A DNA stretch of 5,135 nucleotides from an uncultured beta proteobacterium (GTDB taxonomy: Bacteria > Pseudomonadota > Gammaproteobacteria > Burkholderiales > Rhodocyclaceae), in NCBI GenBank assembly GCA_903932755.1, contig CAIZHL010000578.1:1-5135 (forward strand), in the 5' to 3' direction. Positions 1 to 5,071 of this stretch are shown here, one piece after another. The stretch's first letter is position 1. Each line of letters starts with the position of its first letter. The notes beneath the pieces are model-generated. The model did not search any database. It had not been told where the DNA came from and worked only from the letters and a program-made list of their open reading frames with translations. A program made the translations under genes and the position numbers.

Positions 1-30
1 GCATGGACCGTTAAAACTTGGGAAGAAATC

Positions 31-133
31 GTAGCGAGCGGGCCGCAGCGGGGTGCGGCCGGAGCGCAGCTACCGGAACGTATGTGGTTATACGTGAGGA
101 TAGCCGGGCTTGCCAAATGAGCCGCCCAAGCCC
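31..133. other. Three-hairpin structured element, possible small RNA or 3'-end structure
   Basis: Three inverted repeats follow one another. The first is a 7-bp stem GGCCGCA/TGCGGCC (41-47/54-60, 6-nt loop), closed further out by GTAGC/GCTAC (31-35/69-73). The second is ACGTAT/ATACGT (78-83/90-95, 6-nt loop). The third is GGGCTTG/CAAGCCC (106-112/127-133, 14-nt loop). The single-stranded joints carry GGA and GAGGA. One plus-strand frame is open from base 1 to a TGA at 118-120, so this could be the tail of a truncated upstream gene, but its third-position GC is only about 60 per cent, well below the neighbouring genes. I do not recognise an RNA family. The strand is undetermined because the stems are symmetrical. 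A structured RNA or a mobile repeat is an inference from base pairing alone. Confidence 0.35.
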
Positions 134-167
134 CGATCCGGCACGCGCAGTAGATTTATTCACAAGC

Positions 168-743
168 TTAAGCCGCGCGGACGCGGCTTTGGGAGGGCAC
201 GTGGCGCGCCAGGAAATCCATCTGGTCGGCCAGGATGTTGCGGTTGCAGAGTATCAGGTATTCCGCCTTGTTCGGCACATAGGGCGCATAGACGAGCTCC
301 ATGCGCGCCTGTTCGGGCGTGCGTCCGCTCTTGGTCTGGTTGCAGTTGCGGCAGGCGGTGACCACGTTCATCCAGGTGTCGCGGCCGCCCTGGGAGACGG
401 GAAGGATGTGGTCGCGCGTCAGCCGCTGCGAAGAAAATTCGCGGGCGCAGTAGGCGCAGACGTGGCGGTCGCGGTGGAACAGTTCGCGGTTCGACAGCGG
501 CGGCGTGGGGTGCAGCGACTTGCCCGACAGCGCCTTGCCGCGGATGGCGATGATGCTGCTGGTGACGAGTTCCGAGCGCTCTCCGGTGACGCGATTGGTG
601 CCGCCGTGGAAAACGAACTGCGTGTCGCCCGCGTCCCAGGCGACCAGGTCGCGTGCGACATAAATGCAGGCATGCTGCCAGCTCACCCAGCGGTGCGGAA
701 CACCATACTGGTCAAGGGTAAGGATCAGCGGATGTGAGGTCAT
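168..743 (-). CDS. HNH endonuclease family protein
   Basis: This 191-residue protein carries a complete HNH nuclease fold with a ββα-metal centre. Visible elements are a zinc-binding pair C96-x2-C99, the catalytic D111-H112 followed by LPVSQGG, the central N126, and the second pair C131-x2-C134 followed by N135 and K138. HNH enzymes of this type are metal-dependent DNases, but the substrate and role of this small stand-alone subfamily are not established. The roughly 90 residues before the HNH unit (with QYGVPHRW and SSIIAIRG segments) resemble the N-terminal part seen in other proteobacterial stand-alone HNH proteins. The frame stays open another 177 codons upstream, but that stretch is the antisense of tonB and was rejected. 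The start at 743 gives MTSHP and lies 41 bp from the divergent tonB start; its ribosome binding site is weak. No restriction methylase, toxin or phage gene is visible nearby, so a restriction or homing role is unsupported. The family call is firm; the function is open. Confidence 0.88.
   Translation of the reverse strand: MTSHPLILTLDQYGVPHRWVSWQHACIYVARDLVAWDAGDTQFVFHGGTNRVTGERSELVTSSIIAIRGKALSGKSLHPTPPLSNRELFHRDRHVCAYCAREFSSQRLTRDHILPVSQGGRDTWMNVVTACRNCNQTKSGRTPEQARMELVYAPYVPNKAEYLILCNRNILADQMDFLARHVPSQSRVRAA
170..189. terminator. GC-rich hairpin at the end of the HNH gene, possible terminator
   Basis: A perfect 8-bp stem AAGCCGCG/CGCGGCTT (170-177/182-189) encloses a 4-nt loop. It overlaps the last codons and the stop codon of the minus-strand HNH gene. 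Read on the plus strand it ends in only three T residues; read on the minus strand no T tract follows. It is therefore a strong hairpin but a poor canonical intrinsic terminator. It could stop transcription from either side or simply protect a 3' end. Confidence 0.35.
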
Positions 744-784
744 CTCTATAGAATCCCGTATCGGCAAGAATTTAGCAGAGCCCA

Positions 785-1639
785 ATGACTTTTGATAGCT
801 TTCAAACGCAGCTTCAGTGCAGCTTAACGCCGGCTTTTTCCGCGTTAAGCGAGACTGCGGAAGCGCAAGGGAAGTCATCGGCGAAGCGGCGCTTGCGTTA
901 TGCCCTGGCCGCCTTGCTGCTGGTCCACCTCCTCCTCCTCTCGCCCGGCAGCCTGCTGATGGTGACAGAGGATACGCCTTCCGTGCTGCAAGCCACGCTG
1001 CGCAAGTTGCCGCAGCCGCCGCAAGCGGAGCCGCCGCCTGCGGCGCAATCGCCGGCACCGAGGCCCGCGCCGCGCGCCGTGCCGCCAGCGCCGACTTCCA
1101 CAGCGCAGGCAGCAAAGCCCGCCACGCCTGCGTTGGATCAAGCGAAGCCGGTTTCGGTTCCCGCCAAAAACGTCCAGCCTGAGGAGTCGCCTGCGAAGAC
1201 ATCATCGGTCCCCGTCGCCATTGCGGCACCATCCGCACCGCCCGCAGCGCGAACTCCTTCCGCAGCGTCGACACCTTCGGCCCCGTCGAACCCCGACGCC
1301 GGCCCCCTGCTTACCGAAGCCAACGCCGTCGGCGAAGCGATCGACGGCCTGCGCGGCTATCGCCTCGCGGTGGCCACCCAGGCGCGGCGCTTCAAGCGGT
1401 ATCCGGCCCAGGCGCTGGCCTCCGGCTGGACCGGTACCGTCGAGATCCGCTTCAGGGTCGGCGCCGATGGCCGGCCGCAGGCGGCGACGGTCGTGCGTTC
1501 CAGCGGCCATGAAGCGCTCGACCGGGCCGCGCTGACCATGATCGATGCCGGCGCCCTGCGCGCACGGCTGCCGGAGAGCCTGCGCGGCAAGGCCTTCGTC
1601 GTGGCGCTGCCGGTGGTGTTCAACCTGGAGGACGAGTAG
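785..1639 (+). CDS. TonB-family energy transducer protein
   Basis: The 284-residue protein has the classic TonB plan. A short basic cytoplasmic segment (about 1-38, ending AKRRLR) precedes one membrane-spanning helix (about 39-60) that contains a histidine (H48), as the TonB helix of enterobacteria does. A proline- and alanine-rich periplasmic spacer follows (about 74-175). The C-terminal TonB domain (about 190-284) contains Y206-P207, the GTVEIRF strand near 217, a GADGRP turn and the ALDRAAL helix. TonB couples the proton-motive force, through ExbB-ExbD, to outer-membrane receptors for iron complexes and other ligands. No exbB, exbD or receptor gene is visible, so its receptor is unknown and I give no gene symbol. 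The ATG at 785 has only a weak AGAG ribosome binding site four bases upstream. The first 20 or so codons have about 50 per cent third-position GC and contain two inverted repeats, so the true start may lie further in, for example TTG at 893 just before the helix. Confidence 0.9.
   Translation: MTFDSFQTQLQCSLTPAFSALSETAEAQGKSSAKRRLRYALAALLLVHLLLLSPGSLLMVTEDTPSVLQATLRKLPQPPQAEPPPAAQSPAPRPAPRAVPPAPTSTAQAAKPATPALDQAKPVSVPAKNVQPEESPAKTSSVPVAIAAPSAPPAARTPSAASTPSAPSNPDAGPLLTEANAVGEAIDGLRGYRLAVATQARRFKRYPAQALASGWTGTVEIRFRVGADGRPQAATVVRSSGHEALDRAALTMIDAGALRARLPESLRGKAFVVALPVVFNLEDE
791..806. repeat. 16-bp near-perfect palindrome at the tonB 5' end
   Basis: TTTGATAGCTTTCAAA pairs with its own reverse complement at seven of eight positions. 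It covers codons 3-8 of the annotated tonB frame and lies 48-63 bp upstream of the divergent HNH start. The size and symmetry are those of a dimeric repressor or activator site. Which regulator would bind is unknown; it does not resemble a Fur box. Confidence 0.4.
822..850. repeat. 9-bp perfect inverted repeat (hairpin) inside the early tonB frame
   Basis: GCTTAACGC (822-830) and GCGTTAAGC (842-850) are exact reverse complements separated by 11 bases that include a T5 run. In the tonB transcript this would be a stable hairpin about 37 nt after the ATG. As DNA it would be an operator-like site in the control region of the divergent HNH gene. No T tract follows the stem on either strand, so a terminator is unlikely. 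Confidence 0.45.
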
Positions 1640-1663
1640 CCCGCCGCTTGTCTTCTCCGCCTC

Positions 1664-2200
1664 TCAGCGCGGCGCCGTCAGGTCTTCGGTATGGAAGCCG
1701 TAGCGTCCGCTGCGGCGATCGGCAAAGTAGTGCTTCAGGGTGATGGCGATGGTGCGGAAGGCGATCTCGTCCCAGGGGATTTCGTCCTCGCTGAAGAGCC
1801 GCAGTTCGAGGGTTTCCGCGCCCGGGGCGAAGTCCAGGTCGAGCAGGCGCGAACGGTAGATCACATGCACCTGGTTGATGTGCGGCACGCTGATCATCGT
1901 GTACATCGCGTCCAGTTCGATGCGCGCGCAGGCCTCTTCCAGGGTTTCGCGCAAGGCGGCGGCGGCGACCGATTCGCCGTTTTCCATGAAGCCGGCCGGC
2001 AGCGTCCACTTGCCGTGGCGCGGTTCGATGGCGCGGCGGCAGAGCAGCACGCGGTCTTCCCATTCCGGCAGGGCGCCCACCACCAGGCGCGGATTGCGGT
2101 AATGGATCGCGCCGCAGGCCTCGCAGACATGGCGCGGCAGGGAATCGCCCGCCGGTATCTTCAGCGCAACAGGCGCGCCGCAGGCACTGCAAAAATTCAT
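1664..2200 (-). CDS. NUDIX hydrolase with N-terminal zinc ribbon
   Basis: This is a 178-residue protein. A four-cysteine zinc ribbon comes first (C4-x2-C7 and C26-x2-C29), then HYRNPRLVVG, typical of NudC-like and ADP-ribose-type NUDIX proteins. The Nudix box runs G70 to A92 with the full spacing G-x5-E-x7-RE-x2-EE; R84, E85, E88 and E89 are the expected metal and catalytic residues. Such enzymes cleave nucleoside diphosphates linked to another group (NADH, ADP-ribose, FAD and similar) into two phosphorylated products; the substrate cannot be read from this sequence. One oddity is C91 where the box normally has glycine (EEACA instead of EEAGA). The start at 2200 (MNFCSACG) was preferred because GGA lies seven bases upstream and the ribbon begins at once; an ATG at 2212 would add four residues. 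The gene converges on tonB with 24 bp between stops and diverges from the HDOD-GGDEF gene. Confidence 0.9.
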   Translation of the reverse strand: MNFCSACGAPVALKIPAGDSLPRHVCEACGAIHYRNPRLVVGALPEWEDRVLLCRRAIEPRHGKWTLPAGFMENGESVAAAALRETLEEACARIELDAMYTMISVPHINQVHVIYRSRLLDLDFAPGAETLELRLFSEDEIPWDEIAFRTIAITLKHYFADRRSGRYGFHTEDLTAPR

Positions 2201-2218
2201 CGCCGGATCCATGCAAAT

Positions 2219-2224
2219 ATTGTA
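2219..2224 (-). promoter_or_regulatory. Candidate -10 element for the NUDIX gene
   Basis: On the minus strand TACAAT matches the sigma-70 -10 consensus at five of six bases and lies about 19 bases before the ATG at 2200. No recognisable -35 hexamer sits at the expected distance, and the sequence further upstream is GC-rich. The implied 5' leader would be only about 12 nt, which still contains the GGA ribosome binding site. The call is weak. Confidence 0.3.
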
Positions 2225-2295
2225 GCCTGCCGGATCGTGCCGGCGGCGTTGCCGGAGTGCATAAAGCCAAGTCAAGCCAGACCGACATCTCCGAC

Positions 2296-4431
2296 ATGAC
2301 CAGCGCAAGCATCCGCCCCCTGTCCGATCCCGCCGTTCGCACGCGTGCCGAGGAAATTCGGGGCATGGACGATTTCCCCAAGCCCAAGGGCGCGGCAAAC
2401 GCGCTGATCCGCCTGACGCAGCGCGAAGGCACTTCGCTGGCGGTCATGGCGCACGCCCTCAAGTCCGATCCGACCCTGTCGGTGCGCGTGATCCGGGTGG
2501 CCAATGGCGTCGGCGGCGCCGACCACGGACCGCTGGTGTCGCTGCGCGACGCGGTCGATGTCCTCGGCGTGGCCCCGGTCCGCACCCTGGCGCTGGGCTT
2601 CTCGCTGATTGCCACCTGCCGCGGCGGCCAGTGCCGCGATTTCGATTTTTCCCGATTCTGGTCGCGCGCGCTGGCGCGGGCCGTTGCCCTGCAATTGCTG
2701 ACCGCCGCACGCGAGGGTCTGCCGCAGGCGGAGGCGTTCAGCGTCGGCCTGCTTGCGCGCATCGGCGAGCTGATCCTGGCCGAGGTGTTTCCGGCGCCCT
2801 ACACCGAACTCCTGCAGCACCGCGCCGGGCCGGACGGCGCGCAACTGCTGCTGGCCGAACAGGAAGCCTTCGCGGTGACGCACGCGGCATTGTCGGCATC
2901 GCTGCTGCTCGATTACAACCTGTCCGAAGCGTTTGCCGAAGCGGTGGAATACCTCGACCGGCCGGGGGCGGAAGAACACCTGCAGACCTCCGGCGCAGCG
3001 GACGCCCATCGGCTGCTGGCCCTGGCCGATCACATCGGCGCCGTCTGCGTCGCGGCGCCGGCCGATGCGCGCGCCCTGATGCCGCGGCTGTTCGAGTTGG
3101 GTTCGCGCCAGTCCTTCGCGGCGGAACAACTGATCGCGCTGTGCAATCGGGCCGCACACGAATGGCGCGAGTGGGGTACGGCGCTGGAGATCGAAACCGG
3201 TCCGATGCCGCATTTCGAGGAGCACCCCGGCGGAACTCTGCCCGATGTCGTGCCCGTTGAAGCGGCGCCGGTGCCGGCCGCTGCGCCGCCGCCGGGCTTG
3301 CACGTTGCAGCGCCCGTTGCGCCGCCCCCGGCCGTGCCGCCCCGTGATGCGCCGCCTGCCCCATCGGCGGCGCCGGCGACAGCCTCGCTGGATTTTGCTT
3401 CGACCGTTGCCGAAGCCGGGCCTGGCGGCGTGGCCGCAGGCAGCGCCGGATCGGCGCCGCTGTGCGTCCTGCTGGTCGGCGATGAAGCCCGCGTGCGCGG
3501 TCCCTTGCGCGGCGCGCTGGTCGAGGCCGGCTACCGGGTGGCCGAAGCCGTCGATGGCCGGCAGGGTCTTGCCCGGGCCGTCGAACTGCAGCCGCAGGTC
3601 ATGCTGGTCGACCTGCAGGCGGCGGAGGTCGATGGCATCGAACTGACCCGCAGCCTGCGCCAGTTCAAGGCGGGGCGCAGCAGCTACGTCATGATCCTGG
3701 CGGCCATCGAGGATGACGAGAAACTGGTCGCGGCCTTCGCCGCCGGCGCCGATGCCTTCCTCACCCTGCCGCTGTCGCCGCGCCTGCTGGCGGCCCGGCT
3801 GCTCGCCGGAAAGCGTGTCGCCGGCCTGCAGGCCGAACTGACGCAGGAGCGCGAGGAAATCCGGCGCATGTCCGCCGCGCTCGCAGTGAGCAACCAGCAA
3901 CTGCAGGAAGTCGGCATGACCGACCTCTTGACCGGTTGCCGCAACCGGCGCTACGCCATGGAGCGCATCCAGCAGGAATGGGCGATGGCGGTGCGCAGCG
4001 AGCGGTCGCTGGCATGCATGGTGATCGACCTCGACAACCTCAAGCAGATCAACGATACGCACGGCCATGCCGCCGGCGACACGGCGCTGAAGCTGTGCGC
4101 CAGCGCCCTCAGGGGCGAGATGCGGGCCCAGGACGTGCTGGCCCGCAGCGCCGGCGACGAGTTCATGGTGATCTGCCCCGACACGTCGCTGGAAGCCGCG
4201 CTGGCCTGCGCCGAACGCATGCGCGACGCGGTCGCGACATTGCCCGTGGTTGCCGGCGAACGGGCCGCCCACGGCAGCGTCAGCATCGGCGTTGCGGTGC
4301 GCGACGCGTCGATGCAGGATGCGGACGGCCTGATCCGTCTGGCCGATCAAAGCGCCTACCTGGCCAAGCGCCATCGCAACACCGTGGCCACGGTGCAGTC
4401 GGCCGGAACGCTTACCCAGCGCTCGGCCTAG
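2296..4431 (+). CDS. HDOD - receiver - GGDEF signalling protein, probable diguanylate cyclase
   Basis: This protein has 711 residues from the ATG at 2296. Residues about 15-215 form an HDOD domain (DPTLSVRVIRVANG at 58-71). A helical stretch runs to about 305, then a Pro/Ala linker to about 385. The receiver-like domain (about 388-505) keeps the acceptor aspartate D439 but not the other phosphorylation residues. A probable coiled coil (about 505-540) leads to the GGDEF domain: D543-x-LT, metal-binding D578 in DLDNLKQIND, AGDEF at 619-623, and an inhibitory RxxD site R610-A-Q-D613 exactly five residues before it. The family makes cyclic di-GMP from two GTP in the cytoplasm, here probably gated by the HDOD and receiver parts. 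No ribosome binding site decides the start: GTG at 2257 is in frame, and ATG at 2368 follows GAGGA but would cut into the HDOD domain. The gene directly precedes the flhDC control region, suggesting a role in motility choice, which is an inference. Confidence 0.9.
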   Translation: MTSASIRPLSDPAVRTRAEEIRGMDDFPKPKGAANALIRLTQREGTSLAVMAHALKSDPTLSVRVIRVANGVGGADHGPLVSLRDAVDVLGVAPVRTLALGFSLIATCRGGQCRDFDFSRFWSRALARAVALQLLTAAREGLPQAEAFSVGLLARIGELILAEVFPAPYTELLQHRAGPDGAQLLLAEQEAFAVTHAALSASLLLDYNLSEAFAEAVEYLDRPGAEEHLQTSGAADAHRLLALADHIGAVCVAAPADARALMPRLFELGSRQSFAAEQLIALCNRAAHEWREWGTALEIETGPMPHFEEHPGGTLPDVVPVEAAPVPAAAPPPGLHVAAPVAPPPAVPPRDAPPAPSAAPATASLDFASTVAEAGPGGVAAGSAGSAPLCVLLVGDEARVRGPLRGALVEAGYRVAEAVDGRQGLARAVELQPQVMLVDLQAAEVDGIELTRSLRQFKAGRSSYVMILAAIEDDEKLVAAFAAGADAFLTLPLSPRLLAARLLAGKRVAGLQAELTQEREEIRRMSAALAVSNQQLQEVGMTDLLTGCRNRRYAMERIQQEWAMAVRSERSLACMVIDLDNLKQINDTHGHAAGDTALKLCASALRGEMRAQDVLARSAGDEFMVICPDTSLEAALACAERMRDAVATLPVVAGERAAHGSVSIGVAVRDASMQDADGLIRLADQSAYLAKRHRNTVATVQSAGTLTQRSA

Positions 4432-4441
4432 GCGGCGCCGC

Positions 4442-4467
4442 GTTGTGCCGGCCGCCGCGCCGGCAAC
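4442..4467 (+). terminator. GC-rich stem-loop after the HDOD-GGDEF gene
   Basis: GTTG plus CCGGC (4442-4445, 4448-4452, with a 2-nt TG bulge) pairs with GCCGGCAAC (4459-4467) around a 6-nt loop, starting 11 bases after the stop codon. No T tract follows, so it is not a textbook intrinsic terminator. It may mark the 3' end of the transcript or a Rho-assisted stop. It separates the signalling gene from the AT-rich flhDC control region. Confidence 0.35.
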
Positions 4468-4532
4468 ACCTCGGCGAATTGTCGATTCCGGCCCCTGGCA
4501 GCCGGTGCAAAGTGCCTAAAAAAACCAAATAA

Positions 4533-4544
4533 ACAATTCATTGT
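4533..4544. repeat. 12-bp inverted repeat upstream of flhD
   Basis: ACAAT-TC-ATTGT is a perfect 5-bp inverted repeat with a 2-bp centre. It lies in the AT-rich stretch about 50-60 bp upstream of the best -10 candidate, next to A-rich runs at 4518-4532. Its position suits an activator or nucleoid-protein site. In such AT-rich DNA a short palindrome can also arise by chance. Confidence 0.35.
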
Positions 4545-4550
4545 GGTCAT

Positions 4551-4573
4551 TTTGTAATGCTTTTTCTTACAAA
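4551..4573. promoter_or_regulatory. Operator-like inverted repeat in the flhDC promoter
   Basis: TTTGTAA (4551-4557) and TTACAAA (4567-4573) form a perfect 7-bp inverted repeat with a 9-bp spacer, so the half-site centres are 16 bp apart. A further TTACAA half-site occurs at 4591-4596, where it merges with the -10 candidate. The 9-base word TTCTTACAA is present twice, at 4564-4572 and 4588-4596, 24 bp apart. The inverted repeat covers the place where a -35 element would be, which suits direct control of flhDC by a dimeric regulator. The identity of the regulator cannot be inferred. Confidence 0.45.
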
Positions 4574-4591
4574 GCGGCTCTATCTAATTCT

Positions 4592-4597
4592 TACAAT
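4592..4597 (+). promoter_or_regulatory. Candidate -10 element for flhDC
   Basis: TACAAT matches the sigma-70 -10 consensus at five of six positions and stands in the most AT-rich part of the window. The bases 16-18 bp upstream (ACAAAG area) are a poor -35, as expected for a promoter that needs an activator. Transcription would begin near 4604 and leave a leader of about 100 nt before flhD. A partial alternative TAGAAT lies at 4597-4602. Confidence 0.4.
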
Positions 4598-4658
4598 AGA
4601 ATGGTTTTTCCACTGATTTCTTTCTTGTCATGCTCCGTGTGATCATGCATCTGTCGCG

Positions 4659-4682
4659 ATTCGGGTCCAAATTCGGGCCTGA
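4659..4682 (+). repeat. 12-bp imperfect tandem repeat in the flhD leader
   Basis: Two adjacent 12-base units (4659-4670 and 4671-4682) share the exact core ATTCGGG and match at 9 of 12 positions. In RNA, GGUCC (4664-4668) can pair with GGGCC (4675-4679) around the loop AAATTC, forming a small hairpin that ends 14 bases before the flhD ribosome binding site. It could be a protein site or a leader structure affecting flhD translation. Confidence 0.4.
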
Positions 4683-4693
4683 CCGACGAAATC

Positions 4694-4699
4694 AAGGAG
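4694..4699 (+). promoter_or_regulatory. Ribosome binding site of flhD
   Basis: AAGGAG lies six bases before the ATG at 4706. It is a near-ideal Shine-Dalgarno sequence and fixes the flhD start. Confidence 0.75.
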
Positions 4700-4705
4700 T
4701 GCAAG

Positions 4706-5023
4706 ATGAAATCGACCGACACCTATAACGATATAAAGGAAGTCAATCTTTCCTACCTGATGCTGGCGCAGAACATGGTTCGCTCGGATCGCGAGGCGGC
4801 CATTTTTCGTCTGGGCATCAGCCAGGAGATTGCCGACGTGCTGGCGCGCCTGACCCCGGGGCAGGTGCTGAAAATGGCCAGCTCCGACATGCTGCTTTGC
4901 AACTTCCGCTTCGATGACGCCCTGCTGCTCGACCTGCTCGCCAATCACGAGCGCGAACGCGGCGTCGGCCACCTGCACGCGGCGATTCTCGCTGCCGGGC
5001 GGCCCGTTGCCACGCTGGCCTGA
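4706..5023 (+). CDS. flhD: Flagellar transcriptional activator FlhD
   Basis: This 105-residue protein matches FlhD through most of its length. NLSYLMLAQ (14-22) and FRLGI (34-38) are hallmark segments, and LLCNFRFD at 63-70 corresponds to LVCHFRFD in the E. coli protein, with the cysteine at the same residue number, 65, where E. coli FlhD forms an inter-subunit disulphide. FlhD joins FlhC in the FlhD4C2 complex, which binds class II flagellar promoters and recruits sigma-70 RNA polymerase; FlhD itself is mostly helical and supports DNA contact by FlhC. The protein is about ten residues shorter than the E. coli form, mainly at the C-terminus. The start is set by a strong AAGGAG. flhC follows after 48 bp in the same direction, so the two are surely co-transcribed from the repeat-rich promoter region upstream. 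Identification is confident. Confidence 0.96.
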   Translation: MKSTDTYNDIKEVNLSYLMLAQNMVRSDREAAIFRLGISQEIADVLARLTPGQVLKMASSDMLLCNFRFDDALLLDLLANHERERGVGHLHAAILAAGRPVATLA

Positions 5024-5060
5024 ACGGCCTTCATCCAGGGTCATACAAACGTCTAGTGAC

Positions 5061-5065
5061 GGAGG
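5061..5065 (+). promoter_or_regulatory. Ribosome binding site of flhC
   Basis: GGAGG stands six bases before the ATG at 5072 and supports independent translation initiation of flhC within the flhDC transcript. Confidence 0.7.
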
Positions 5066-5071
5066 TTCCGC

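Noticed and set aside
1..120. Possible C-terminal tail of a plus-strand gene (open frame from the window edge to TGA at 118-120)
   Set aside because: Only 39 codons are visible, codon bias is weak compared with neighbours, and the stretch is dominated by hairpins. It cannot be confirmed without sequence to the left.
18..737. A 239-codon plus-strand open frame across the HNH gene
   Set aside because: It is antisense to the HNH coding sequence, which has complete catalytic and zinc motifs. The product shows no domain and no ribosome binding site.
744..1274. A 177-codon upstream extension of the HNH frame on the minus strand
   Set aside because: It runs antisense through tonB, is low-complexity in Ala/Arg/Pro, and adds nothing known for HNH proteins. 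The ATG at 743 gives a normal-sized protein.
1620..2762. A 380-codon minus-strand open frame spanning the NUDIX gene and the start of the HDOD gene
   Set aside because: It is out of frame with the NUDIX motifs and antisense to the HDOD domain; no domain is recognisable.
2272..4374. A 700-codon open frame antisense to the HDOD-GGDEF gene
   Set aside because: Its translation is rich in Arg, Gln, Gly and His with no recognisable domain. It is the expected antisense shadow of a GC-rich gene whose sense frame carries clear HDOD, receiver and GGDEF motifs.
4625..4653. TTGTCA as a -35 element for a second flhD promoter
   Set aside because: The hexamer matches five of six bases, but nothing at 16-18 bp downstream resembles a -10 element.
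4636..4654. CRP-like site (TGTGA half) upstream of flhD
   Set aside because: One half-site TGTGA is present at 4638-4642, but the opposite half (ATCTG) does not match TCACA, so a CRP site is not supported.
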